A stretch of 64,000 nucleotides of DNA from Poteriospumella lacustris (lineage: Eukaryota > Sar > Chrysophyceae > Chromulinales > Dinobryaceae). This document shows, piece after piece, positions 49,457 through 60,623 of the stretch (positions are counted from its first letter, which is position 1; every line of letters begins with the position of its first letter). The notes below the pieces were generated by a model. That model did not search any database and was not told the DNA's origin. It saw nothing but the letters and a program-made list of their open reading frames with translations. Location: assembly GCA_008000375.1 (NCBI GenBank), contig SMOI01000100.1, positions 5,993-69,992 of the forward strand, read 5' to 3'. The position numbers were made by a program, and so were the translations under genes.

Positions 49457-50434
49457 TTACACCTTCAACGGGACAAAGTCCCACGTCTCACCCGCGTCGC
49501 GAGATACTGCAACATCGCCCGACGTCACGGCGACCAGCACTTTGAAGTCAGCACTGTTCGCCCCGTAGCGCCAGCTCTCGTTGCGGTTATAGGAGACGCC
49601 CCACGTCTGTCCAAAATCGGACGACACGAAGATCTCGCGTGTGTTGGTCAGAGCGAGCACGTTCTGACCCGTCGCGCTGGCCGACACGCGGAAGAAGTTC
49701 ACGTTCCACAGGTCGGGGTAGATCTTCGCCACCGTCTCCCAAAAGGCACCGCGATCTTTCGAGACATAGTTGGCCTTGGAGCCGGTGATCGTCAAGAGCT
49801 TGCCGGTCGCGTCCGTGGCGATCGACAAGAACGTGTCGTACGGCACTGGGACCGACAGCCAACTGCCACCAAAATCGTCCGAAAGCAAAAGCATACCAGT
49901 CGTCATGCCGGTCTTACTGGACTGGGCAATAGCGGCCAAGTACTTCCCGGTAGAGTCCGACACCACCTTGTTGTACATCAGGTACTGCGGCGCGGTCTTC
50001 ACCGCCCACGTGCTGCCAAAATCCGAAGAGAAAACCATTTGACCATGACCAGAGGGGCTGTCGAAACAATTAGTGGCAACCATACGATCTCCCACCGACG
50101 ATGTGGCGATTGAGAGCCATGCATCGTGGTTGTCGGCAGCTGACGACGCCCAGCTCTGACCGAAGTTCTTCGAGATCCACAGGCCGCTGGTACTCGATCC
50201 CAGGGCCATGTGCTGGCCAGTCTCGTCAATTGCACAGCCATGCCAATACTCAGTGACCGGATAAAAGTCAGGGATCTGAACGAAGGTTTTGCCGAAGTCC
50301 GACGAGATGAAGTTGTGCGACCCCGCCAACAAAATGAACTGCCCCGAGCCACTCGTAGCCACGCACTCATTGTTGTTCGTGGCGGCCACGCTCGCGCTTA
50401 GCACGCATAGTGCAACAAGGAACAAGACCCACAT
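49457..50434 (-). CDS. Secreted Asp-box (BNR) repeat protein B
   Basis: 325 residues with a signal peptide (MWVLFLVALCVLSASVAA). It is paralogous to protein A over the whole length: SGSGQFILLAGSHNFISSDF against SGSGQHMLLTGFHNLVSSDY, and the shared WHGCxxxExGQHM block. Asp-boxes include SSDFGKTF, SKNFGQSW, SSDFGSTW, SDDFGGSW, SKDRGAFW, SSDFGQTW and SRDAGETW. Same orientation as A and about 1 kb upstream, so a tandem duplication, clearly older than the transferase and eIF5A pairs. Extracellular or luminal propeller of unknown ligand. Confidence 0.78.
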   Translation of the reverse strand: MWVLFLVALCVLSASVAATNNNECVATSGSGQFILLAGSHNFISSDFGKTFVQIPDFYPVTEYWHGCAIDETGQHMALGSSTSGLWISKNFGQSWASSAADNHDAWLSIATSSVGDRMVATNCFDSPSGHGQMVFSSDFGSTWAVKTAPQYLMYNKVVSDSTGKYLAAIAQSSKTGMTTGMLLLSDDFGGSWLSVPVPYDTFLSIATDATGKLLTITGSKANYVSKDRGAFWETVAKIYPDLWNVNFFRVSASATGQNVLALTNTREIFVSSDFGQTWGVSYNRNESWRYGANSADFKVLVAVTSGDVAVSRDAGETWDFVPLKV

Positions 50435-51012
50435 GATTTGTTAATTAAATTGTGGACATCACCTTGATTGAGTGACCAGCCGGCGGGTCATTTGCGACAT
50501 TCGCTACGTATTAGTGAATTCCTTTACAACAACTGGGGAAGTGTGTTACTTGTACCGAGCCACTTCAGATCTTGAAGGGAGCCACCCCTCCCTTCAGATC
50601 TTCAGATCCCACGTCCCACGCAAGTAAGCGACAGGACAGGCCATTCGGCGTGTGCTTGTGTAATCCAATCTTCGCTGACGCCTTGCGCGCATAGGCATGT
50701 GCCTCGCCCCTTGCTGGCGCTGGGTGCATCTGCATGTTCTCGGGCGCCAAACCTGCGGCAGCTCCATCATACCGCTACCTGCTGCGACAGAGTCACGACA
50801 GGAGGTGTGGTGTGTGATACATGCTACACTTGGGTGTGGGAGGGTTACAGCGTTGGGCTTTATTGAAATAAATGGACCGTGGGGGTGGTCTTGTCTGAAT
50901 ACGTGTGGGGAGGGGGTGTAAACTGCGGCAGCAGCGACAAATAAATACAGAGCAAAGCAATAGGTGCACAGCAACGACGCGTAGCCGGCGCTGCGCAGGC
51001 GGGACAGTTCGA
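50435..51012. other. Intergenic, nothing recognised
   Basis: About 580 bases with the Asp-box B promoter and the 3' end of the giant EF-hand gene. A short direct repeat (CCTTCAGATCTT) occurs near 50573-50607. No gene or RNA called. Confidence 0.5.
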
Positions 51013-54000
51013 TTAGCCGAAGGAAATCTGCGACGCCTGTGCCAAGTGCTTGCGGCGCTGCGGCTCAATGGTCTCGCCCTGGCCGCCGAAAATGCGGCCG
51101 CCGGTGGAGGCTCCACCAGGACGCGCACCGAAGCCACGAGCGCGGGTGGGCTGCTGCGTATCATCCAGTCCGCCAAAGAGAGAGACGCCCTGCACGTCCA
51201 CGTTCTGCGCCTTCAGCCGAGACACCATGCCCGCCTTGTCGTCCGCCTTCAGCCCAAGGTCGTCCTTGATCTCCTGCACGCTCTGGCTGCCGTCGCTGTG
51301 CGTCACCAACACGCGACGGTTCGCACTGTTCGCTGACCACCCAGACCCGCCCGAGATGTGCCACGCGTTGCGGATCATCAACTCGAAGTAGTCGTCGTTG
51401 TCGATGCTGACCGAGACGTTGGCGTAGTAGTTCTCGAACTCTTCCTTCGTGACCTTGCCGTCTTTGACTCCGCCGACGTCGAACGTGTCGAGGAACTCGC
51501 GCAGCACGTCGTCCTTCGTGCGCTTGCCGGCGAGCACATCGGGGTGCTTGGAGGTGTCGTAGGCGTTGATGAGGTCCTCGGGGTCGATCTCGCCGCTGCC
51601 GTCCTTGTCGAGCACGTTGAAGGCCATGGAAATCAGCTGGCGCCGACGCGGATTCATCGGTCCCTATAGAGCACGTAGAACGGTGAGTGAGATGCACGTG
51701 GAGCATACGGCGGCGGTGGAGCGAGCGTACCCGCAGCTTCTGCAGAAACTCTTCGAAGTCGATCGAGCCACTGCGATCGGCGTCGAAGTATTTGAAGAGC
51801 GACAGGATCTCGTCGGGCGAGAAGTTGAGGCCCGTCTCGCGCATCGCCTTCGTGAACTCGGCGACGTTGAGCGTCTTGCTGTTGTCGTCGTCGATGATGC
51901 GGAACTTGCGCTGGATACCGATGATGCCAGCGGCCCCGCGTCCGACGAGATTCGTGCGGAGACGGTCCATCAGGTCGGCGACGCGAGCGTCGTGGATAGG
52001 CGCGGCGGCGGAGGCGTTGCCGCCCGCCATGATGTCGGAGAGCGACCGGCCACCGGCGGCCTTTGTTGGGGCAGCGGCCAAAGGCTGGGAGGCGACGACC
52101 GCCTTCAAATTGGCGACCTTCTTCGGCGCCTCAGAGACGACGGCCGTGGCTACAGGCTTCGACCCCGACGTCTCATCGAAGGCCAGCGAGAACGAGGAGC
52201 GGAAGGTGGCGTTGCCAGACTTGCGCTCCTGCGCGTTGGCTGCAGAGGCGTGAGTGGCGATGGTGAGTCGCTGGGGCGCCGTCTGCGGTCGCACCTGCTT
52301 ACCGGAGTCGACGTCGGCGCTGCCGAAGATTGAAATGTGCGATGCGTTCGTGTTCTGGGCGCGCAAGCGCGCGATCATTCCGGGTACGTCGTCCGCCTTC
52401 AGACCCAAGTCGTCCTTGATCTCCTGCACGCTCTGGCTGCCGTCGCTGTGCGTCACCAACACGCGACGGTTCGCACTGTTCGCCGACCACCCCGACCCGC
52501 CCGAGATGTGCCACGCGTTGCGGATCATCAACTCGAAGTAGTCGTCGTTGTCGATGTTCGCGCCCAGGTTCGTGTAGTAGTTGATGAACTCCTGCTGCGT
52601 CACCATGCCGTCCTTGACTCCGCCGACGTCGAAGGTGTCGAGGAACTGGTTCAGCACCTGCTCGGGCGTCATACGCCCGGCGAGCACTTCGGGGTGCTTG
52701 GAGGCGTCGTACTTGGAGGCGATCTCCGCCGCTTCCACAATGCCGTTGCCGTCCTTGTCGATCTTCGCGAAGGCTTGTTTGACGAGGTCTAGGCGCCGAG
52801 CGGTGAGCGGGTCGCGCACGCCCTGGATGAACTCTTCGAAGTTGATGGAGCCGTTGCCGTCGGCATCGAAGTGCTCGAACATCGCGCGGAGTTCCGCGTC
52901 GGTCATCTCGATCTTCATCTCCTTCATCGCCTTCTTGAATTCCGCCATGTTGAGCGCCTTGCTGTTGTCGTCGTCCATGATGCGGAACTTGCGCTGCAGA
53001 CCGATGAAGCCATTCGCTCCGCGAGACTTCATTTCGGCCTTCAGACGCACCAACAGCTGCGTTACGCCGTAGTTGTTAGACGGCGCAGCCTTCTTCGCCG
53101 TCACACGACCAGCCACCGCAACGGGTGCAGTGCTTGGACGGCTGCCAGCGGGCAATGAGGGCGTTAGCGCAGATGAAGGGACGCCACGGGCCGCCGGGTT
53201 GAAAGGCTTCGCCTCGTCACCGGCGCTGTCGTGCAGCGATAGACTCGCTACGTCCACACCCTGCGCCTTCAGCCGAGACACCATGCCCGCCTTGTCGTCC
53301 GCCTTCAGACCCAAGTCGTCCTTGATCTCCTGCACGCTCTGGCTGCCGTCGCTGTGCGTCACCAACACGCGACGGTTCGCACTGTTCGCCGACCACCCCG
53401 ACCCGCCCGAGATGTGCCACGCGTTGCGGATCATCAACTCGAAGTAGTCGTCGTTGTCGATGTTCGCGCCCAGGTTCGTGTAGTAGTTGATGAACTCCGG
53501 CTGCGTCACCATGCCGTCCTTGACTCCGCCGACGTCGAAGGTGTCGAGGAACTGGTGCAACACTTGTTGCGGTGTCATACGCCCGGCGAGCACCTCGGGG
53601 TGCTTGGAGGCGTCGTACTTGGAAGCGATTTCGCCGGCGTCGACCTCTCCGCTGCCATCGGTGTCGATCTTCGCGAAGGCCTGTTTGACCAGGGCCAAGC
53701 GACGCTCGGTCAAAGGGTCACGCACGCCCTGGATGAACTCTTCGAAGTCGATGCCACCGCTGTTGTCCCCATCGAAGTACTCGAACAGCATGCGCAGCTC
53801 GGCGTCCGACAAGTCCATCTTCATCTCCTTCATCGCCTTCTTGAACTCTGCGAGGCTCAGCGTCTTGTTGTTGTCGTCGTCCATGATGCGGAACTTGCGC
53901 TGCAGACCGATAAAGCCCGTCGAGCCACGAAGCTTCATCTGACTCTTGAAGCGGTCGATCAAGGCGCGGATACCCACAGGCGCAGAGGCGGGGAGACCCT

Positions 54001-57000
54001 TCGCGGCGTTCGTCTTAGGCTTAGGCACCGATGACGCCACAGTGCCGGTACCTGGCAAAATGCCAGCGGGAAGCGTGCCGCGGAACTGATTCGATTGGAT
54101 ACGCTTCTTGGCTCCCGTAAAGCTGCGTCCCTCGTCGCCAGCGCTGCTGTGGGTGGCCAGTCCAGCCACATCCACACCCTGCGCCTTCAGCCGAGACACC
54201 ATGCCCGCCTTGTCGTCTGCCTTCAGACCCAAGTCGTCTTTGATCTCCTGCACGCTCTGGCTGCCGTCGCTGTGCGTCACCAACACGCGACGGTTCGCAC
54301 TGTTCGCCGACCACCCCGACCCGCCCGAGATGTGCCACGCGTTGCGGATCATCAACTCGAAGTAGTCGTCGTTGTCGATGTTCGCGCCCAGGTTCGTGTA
54401 GTAGTTCACGAACTCTTCTTGCGTCACCATGCCGTCCTTGACTCCGCCGACGTCGAAGGTGTCGAGGAACTCGCGCAAGATGTCGTCCGGTGTGCGTTTG
54501 CCCGAGAGCACATCAGGGTGCTTGGAGGCGTCGTACATGGACGCTACCTCGGCAGCGTCGACCATACCGTTGCCATCCTTGTCGAGCTTACCAAACGCCA
54601 TCAGTACAAGCGCGTGACGACGAGGCGTGAGCGGGTCGCGCACGCCCTGGATGAACTCTTCGAAGTCAATCGACCCGCCGCGATCCCCGTCGAAGTGGTC
54701 GAACAACATGCGCAGCTCGGCGTCCGACAGGTTCAAGTTCATCTCCTTCATCGCCTTCTTGAACTCGCCCAAGCTCAGAGACTTGCTGTTGTCATCATCG
54801 ATGATGCGGAACTTGCGCTGCAGACCGATGAAGCCGTTGGCTCCGCGGGCCTTCATTTCGTCCTTCAGCTTCTTCACGATCATGGCCAGTCCAGGATCCA
54901 GCTTCGCAGCTGAAGCAGGCGCAGGAGGGCGAATCACGGCCGCTGCAGTGGCAACCACAGCACCGCCTTTGGTAGGAACCAACGCCTCCGACGGAGGTTG
55001 AGGAGGCAAAATAGGGTTAGTCGAAGGGCGACCACCAGCGCTAGTGGGACGATACATCGCAGGCTGCGGGTTCGCCAACACACGACTCAGGTTCGCAGGC
55101 TTAGGCTTCGTGGGTGAACGACCCTCGTCACCGGCGCTGTCGTGCAGCGATAGACTCGCCACGTCCACACCCTGCGCCTTCAGCCGAGACACCATGCCCG
55201 CCTTGTCGTCCGCCTTCAGTCCCAAGTCGTCTTTGATCTCCTGCACGCTCTGGCTGCCGTCGCTGTGCGTCACCAACACGCGACGGTTCGCACTGTTCGC
55301 CGACCACCCCGACCCGCCCGAGATGTGCCACGCGTTGCGGATCATCAACTCGAAGTAGTCGTCGTTGTCGATGTTCGCGCCCAGGTTCGTGTAGTAGTTG
55401 ATGAACTCCTGCTGCGTCACCATGCCGTCCTTGACTCCGCCGACGTCGAACGTGTCGAGGAACTGATTCAGCACCTGTTGCGGTGTCATACGCCCGGCGA
55501 GCACTTCGGGGTGCTTGGATGCGTCATAAGTTGATGCGATTTCTTCGGCATCGACGATCCCGCTTCCATCCTTGTCGATCTTCGCGAAGGCCTGTTGCAC
55601 GAGACGAAGGCGCCGCTCAGTCAAAGGGTCACGCACGCCCTGGATGAACTCTTCGAAGTCAATCGACCCGCTGCGATCCGCGTCGAAGTGGTCGAACAAC
55701 ATGCGCAGCTCCGCGTCGGACAGGTTCAAGTTCATCTCCTTCATCGCCTTCTTGAACTCCGCCAGATTAAGGGACTTGCTGTTGTCGTCGTCCATGATCT
55801 TGAACTTGCGCTGCAGACCTATGAAGCCGCTCGCACCGCGAGACTTCATTTCGCCCTTTAGCTTCAAGATAATATGTTGAAGACCCGGGGGAACATTCAG
55901 CGGCAATGGGGCAGGCGGCTTTGATCCGCCGGCTGAGGGACCCGCCAAGGCAATGGACGCCTCAGCGGGATCGGCGACAGTCTTCCCGGTTTTGCTCGCA
56001 ATTTTCGCCAAGCTGGAAGCCCCACCAGCACCTTGGCGACGGGCGTCCGACAGGGAGTTAGCACCAGAGCGAAAACCACTGTTGTTGTCGTCACCGGCGC
56101 TACCGTACAAAGACAAGCTCGTCGCGTCAACACCCTGCGCCTTCAGCCGAGACACCATGCCCGCCTTGTCGCCCGCCTTCAGGCCCAAATCATTCTTGAT
56201 TTCTTCTACAGCTTCGCTTCCATCTGCACGAGTCACCAACACGCGACGGTTCGCACTGTTCGCCGACCACCCCGACCCGCCCGAGATGTGCCACGCGTTG
56301 CGGATCATCAACTCGAAGTAGTCGTCATCATCAACGTTGGCACCAACGTTGGCGTAGTAGTTCTCGAACTCTTCCTTCGTGACCTTGCCGTCCTTGACTC
56401 CGCCGACGTCGAACGTGTCGAGGAACTCGCGAAGAACGTCGTCTGCGGTTCGCTTTCCAGCAAGAACGGCGGGGTGCTTGGAGGCGTCGTAGACATTCAC
56501 CATATCTTCAGGATCCACCATGCCGCTACCGTCCTTGTCAAGGACGTTGAAGGCCATAGAAATCAATCTCTTGCGTCTTGCATTCATTGGGCCCTACAAG
56601 TTTCACGGCTGTTGATGAGCGATGTTGTCGAATGGGGCACCCGCGATGCAAAGCTTACCCGCACAGCCACAAGGAATTCTTCGAAGTCCACAGATCCGTT
56701 CCGATCACGATCGAAATGCTGAAACAGCTGACTCAACTGTAAGTCAGTGAAGCTCAAACCAGACTCTTTGATGCCCTTCTTGAACTCCACCAAGTTCAAC
56801 GCCTTGTTGCCATCGTCGTCCATGATCTTGAACTTGCGTTGAAGGCCGACGAAGCCACGCGCACCGCGAGACTTCAATTGCTCGCGCAATTGATCCAAAG
56901 CTTTGTTTACACCAGCATCATTATCACCAATAATACCACCCATGGCAGTGGAGCCATTATTGGCGAACGTTTTCAGCGAGCTGGGGGTTGCGATGGTGGA

Positions 57001-57570
57001 CGTGCTGTTCAAATTCCACAGTCCCTTCATCATCTCCGAAAACTTGATGTCGTCATCGAATGCAGCGCTATTCGCGTAGTATTCGGTAAACTGTGGTAAG
57101 GTGACATATCCATCTTCAGAAACGGTGGAAAATGAATCCAGGAATTCTCTCAGAAGCTGAGCAACAGTAATGCGGCCGACCTTCACGTCCGGGTGATTCT
57201 TTGGGTTGAAGCATTTGCCGATATCCGTCATCGAAATGACCCCATCCCCATCTGTGTCGATGGTTTCAAACACTCGTTTGATCAAAACTTTCCGTTGGCT
57301 GCTCAGCTCTCCTCTCATGGCCAAAATGAATTCGGGGTACGAAATCTCGTTGCTGCCATCTCTGTCCAAATCCAAGAAAATCGTGCGAATATCCTGCGGT
57401 GACGGGGCTAATCCACATTTTTGAATAGCACTACAAAATTCTTCCCATGAAAGAGATCCAGAACCGTCAGTGTCATATTCTTTGAAAAGATTGGCCAAGC
57501 CGAGCAATCCACCGCTTTGCTGTTTTAATGCTGCTTGAAATCGTTGTCGCACTTTCTCATTGATACTCAT
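51013..57570 (-). CDS. Giant protein of seven calcyphosine-like EF-hand modules
   Basis: Three exons, 57570-56659, 56593-51731 and 51663-51013 (GT-AG introns of 65 and 67 nt), give 2141 residues. The unit resembles calcyphosine (four EF-hands). An opening helix with SRGANGFIGLQRKFRIMDDD is followed by an EF-pair ending DFEEFIQGVRDPLT. A second EF-pair follows with DKDGSG and the family block FLDTFDVGGVKDG, and then a YFELMIRNAWHISGG end. Modules 2-7 add a segment of about 60 residues (NRRVLVTHSDGSQ and DDLGLKADDKAGMVSRLKAQ) that looks like a small alpha/beta domain. Linkers between modules are Pro/Ala/Ser-rich and unrelated. Module 1 is the most diverged and lacks the extra segment. About 28 EF-hands in all imply a large Ca2+-responsive scaffold. 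A ciliary location is a guess from calcyphosine relatives. Both introns sit at the same point, just before the G-P-M-N of modules 2 and 7. Confidence 0.88.
51290..56330. repeat. Six near-identical DNA blocks within the EF-hand gene
   Basis: The block coding for the NAWHISGGSGWSANSANRR region recurs six times with almost no base changes (CGCGTTGCGGATCATC at 51364, 52514, 53420, 54338, 55331 and 56294). Spacings are 906-1150 bp. Linker DNA between blocks is not conserved. The array is coding, not a CRISPR or satellite. Confidence 0.92.
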
Positions 57571-57931
57571 GACAAAATCGAAGCAAACTACAGAACAGTA
57601 TACTTATTCGAACTAGTGTCTTTGCTGTAATAAATTTGTAGTTGCAGTAATGTCAGGCGAGAGCTTTGTCCTTGTTGATTGAGATATCCAGCACCAGCGA
57701 GGAAGCTGACCGTTGCTGTTTTTCATCGGACCTGAAAACCCGGAAACACGAAATATGTCCGAATATCCTGGGTCAATTTTATCGGGATTCGGGAACAGAG
57801 TTCGGAATGATGAAGAGCAAATCAAACAAGAATGGACAAGCTCTTCAACAACTGGTTTAGAAGAATGCAAACACACTATTGCGCTAGGAGAAAAGTAAAT
57901 TCTATCAGTCAGTACATACCGACCAAAGACG
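57571..57931. other. Divergent promoter region
   Basis: About 360 AT-richer bases between the EF-hand gene and the dehydrogenase. A 47-codon ATG-started frame (57755-57898, plus) begins MSEYPGSILSGFG and is unrecognised. It may be an upstream ORF of the dehydrogenase mRNA or noise. Confidence 0.5.
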
Positions 57932-58969
57932 ATGGGTAACGAGCAGACTGGAGCAGTGGGAAGTGAGTTCCCTTTTCCGATGATGACCAACTGTCGTATT
58001 GTTGTTGTCGGTCCGAGAAATGGTGATGATTCGCTCTTGGAGCTTGCAAACTTGCCACCGGATGCAAGAATTTTAGCCACTGGGAGAAATGTTCAAGAAC
58101 TACGAACAGATGGAAACTTATTTACTGAGGGGAACGTGATTCTGAATGTGACTGGCGATGCCAAAACTCTTGGGGAGATCATCGATGAAATGCCATTTGT
58201 TGTTTGGGTACACTCCATCACTGCCGGGATTGATCATCTCTTGTGTCCTCAAATTGTTGACAACGATGAGATCACCCTCACAAATGCGCGCGGAGTTTTC
58301 AGCTCGTCGTTGGCAGAATACGTCATCGGTGCTATCATGCACTTCGCGAAGCATGTGCCCCGACTACTGCAACAGCAACGAGAGGCCCGGTGGGAGAAGT
58401 TCCCAGTGACTGAGATCCGTGGCAAGACACTGGGCATCATCGGATATGGCAACATTGGGCAGGCGGTAGCTCGAGTGGCGAAGCCGTTCGGAATGAAGGT
58501 GGTGGCGTTGCGGAAGAATCCGACGTTTAGCCATCGAGACAGCAACGTGGACGAAGTGGTGGGCATCGATCAGCTGAATTATGTGATGGAGCAGTCGGAC
58601 TATTTGGTGGTCGTGTTGGCATTGACGCCGGAAACGCGGCTGTTCATCAAGGAGGAGAACTTGCGGAAAGCGAAGAAATCGCAGATCTTGATCAACATCG
58701 GTCGGGGCGCGTTGATCGATGAGGACGCGTTAGTGCAAGCATTAGAAGAAAGATGGATCGCAGGAGCGGCCTTGGACGTGTTCACGACGGAGCCATTGCC
58801 GCAGGAGTCGAAGCTATGGGGGCTAGAGAATGTGTTGTTGTCGCCACACAATGCAGACATGTTGGTGGATTCCCGTCACAAGAGTGTGCGGCTGTTCGTG
58901 GAGAACTGCAAGAAGTTCTTAGCGGACGAAGACTTAGATTGCATGGTAGATAAGAAGGCTGGGTACTAA
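57932..58969 (+). CDS. D-isomer-specific 2-hydroxyacid dehydrogenase
   Basis: 345 residues, full family length. The NAD-binding motif is GYGNIG (171-176) in KTLGIIGYGNIGQAVARVAKPFG. The catalytic triad is visible: Arg in NIGRGALID (R258), Glu in DVFTTEPLP (E287) and His in LSPHNAD (H306). These enzymes reduce 2-keto acids such as glyoxylate or hydroxypyruvate to D-hydroxyacids with NAD(P)H. The substrate cannot be fixed. An unusual VWVHSITAGIDHL loop replaces the more common substrate-binding segment. No targeting peptide is evident; MGN at the start could permit myristoylation (inference). No intron. Codon use is less GC-rich than in genes of the first half of the window. Confidence 0.9.
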   Translation: MGNEQTGAVGSEFPFPMMTNCRIVVVGPRNGDDSLLELANLPPDARILATGRNVQELRTDGNLFTEGNVILNVTGDAKTLGEIIDEMPFVVWVHSITAGIDHLLCPQIVDNDEITLTNARGVFSSSLAEYVIGAIMHFAKHVPRLLQQQREARWEKFPVTEIRGKTLGIIGYGNIGQAVARVAKPFGMKVVALRKNPTFSHRDSNVDEVVGIDQLNYVMEQSDYLVVVLALTPETRLFIKEENLRKAKKSQILINIGRGALIDEDALVQALEERWIAGAALDVFTTEPLPQESKLWGLENVLLSPHNADMLVDSRHKSVRLFVENCKKFLADEDLDCMVDKKAGY

Positions 58970-60623
58970 TTGTTAATTGAAAGCTGTTGTCGACATATTT
59001 AGTTGGCTATTACCGACAAAAAGAAACATGCAGTGCTCGATGATAAAACAGGAAAATTTTCAACTACTTCTTATTAGAGTCGATTCGCTCTTGAACTTGC
59101 TGTTTTTTGTCATCGTAACGATCTTTGATGTGCTGTCCCATTTCTTTTCTGTTCAGTGCAATTCAAAGAGAATGTGGAAAGATCAGCTGATGATGTCGCA
59201 CAAACAGCAGTTTCAGTTCTTACGGTGGAACATCTAGAACATTTCGACCAGGGTTTTTCTGTCCATAAAGATAACTCATATACATTCCCGCAACGGCAGC
59301 TACACCAGCGACCAGGTACTTTTGATTTTGAGTGGCGTTGTTCATCTTTTGTTGAAACAAAAAGGTTATGATTCGTGTGTGAAAGCGTGACGAAAACATC
59401 GACGTCTATTGAGTGCGAATGGCCTCTCAAGGTGTTGCTCGCTGGCGAAAGGGCACCTTGAAGAAAGGAGGGCTTTCGTCCCTTCCGTTGATCCCTTCCA
59501 ATGCTTGGTGCCACGGGCCGCCCCCCCCATCCTGTCCGTCCTGTCCGTCCGTTTGCCTTGCAAAGGGGGTTACCGTGGCCTTTTGGAATAGAGACCACGA
59601 TGCTGGAGCTCTGTGGGGGGGGGTGGCCACGGTGCCGAATAAATCAATCCAAGCACGGTGCCAAGCAATCTGTTTCTTGGACGACGTGAAGGATTTGGAC
59701 GAAAGGATTAAAGTGGAGATTATTTTGGAGAACATTGTCGGTCTGAGAGAGATCAGCTAGATGACTACTACATCACATTAACTTGCAGTTCAGAACAAAT
59801 ATCAAATGACCCCGAACTTGCTGCTCTTTTCCACATCGGATCAGTGACCAACGAAGCCGTTTAGATTTTGCTGCTCCTATTGTTGCATTATAGTTGTTCG
59901 ATGTATTGCGCCAACATCTCGCTTGACGGTGGGTCCCCCAACACATGCTTGAGTCGAGAAGAAAGTTCTGGGAATAGTTCTGATTTTGTCGATAGTACCC
60001 CAACGTAGGCCAATGCAGTGATTCATGGGACTGCATTGACCCTTCAATATGTTGATCTGTCAGGACAACAGTACATTTGTACAATTTGCCAACCTTAACC
60101 ACCAGTCACATCTGACTCACATCGAACTGCTTTTCGTTTGCTTGTGGGCCAAACAAGAGCAAGCCATCACCCGGCTGGAACGGAGAAAGGAACCTACCGC
60201 ACACTATTTGATACTACGTTCCGCGGATTGCGGCTTGCTTGACGGGCTTCTCATATCCCTGGCATCGTTATATGTACTTTGCTTGACTGAATGAATAGAA
60301 TGCTGGTGTGTTCAACCGTAGCAGAGACGTTCAGAGAGGAGGCGCTCTCTCAATGTACGTAATGTGTACGAGTAAATAGTTCATTTGTTGTCAGGAAATG
60401 AAGAAAGATAGTACTACCTGCCAGTGGCTGCATGATGACGACGAGATCGAGAACATCGCCGCCGCAGCGACTGCGGCGACCTCCACTTCGCGCGGGGCTT
60501 GGCTATTGAAGCAGCACACAACTGAAGATCTTGATGTTTGGATCTTGGTGGCTCACCGACGAAGGAACTGAACTGTTGTTGCACTGAGCGAACAACTGTT
60601 GCAGTTGCCGTTGATTCCGATAA
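58970..60623. other. 1.65-kb AT-richer stretch with few features
   Basis: Between the dehydrogenase and cardiolipin synthase. It holds a possible microprotein (59220-59345, listed separately). A short C-run near 59520 and a G-run near 59617 lie in roughly inverted surroundings. There is also an unrecognised 57-codon plus-strand frame at about 60399-60572. No larger gene or RNA identified. Confidence 0.5.
59220..59345 (-). CDS. Possible 41-residue single-span membrane microprotein
   Basis: An ATG at 59345 opens a 41-codon frame ending TAA at 59220. It begins MNNATQNQKY, then a hydrophobic segment (LVAGVAAVAGMYMSYLYG), and ends with a polar tail QKNPGRNVLDVPP. The layout (short polar start, one helix, basic tail) resembles small mitochondrial or ER membrane proteins. 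No homologue is known to me. The frame is open upstream of the ATG for several codons, so a longer form or an upstream exon is possible. Confidence 0.35.
   Translation of the reverse strand: MNNATQNQKYLVAGVAAVAGMYMSYLYGQKNPGRNVLDVPP

Noticed and set aside
51290-56330. Regularly spaced near-identical repeats suggesting a CRISPR-like or satellite array
   Set aside because: Units are 0.9-1.15 kb, lie inside one reading frame and encode EF-hand modules.
57755-57898. A 47-codon plus frame (MSEYPGSILSGFG start) before the dehydrogenase
   Set aside because: Too short, no family, and no sign of splicing to the dehydrogenase; could be an upstream ORF.
60399-60572. A 57-codon plus frame (MKKDSTTCQWLHDDDE start) before cardiolipin synthase
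   Set aside because: No recognisable domain and no supporting context.
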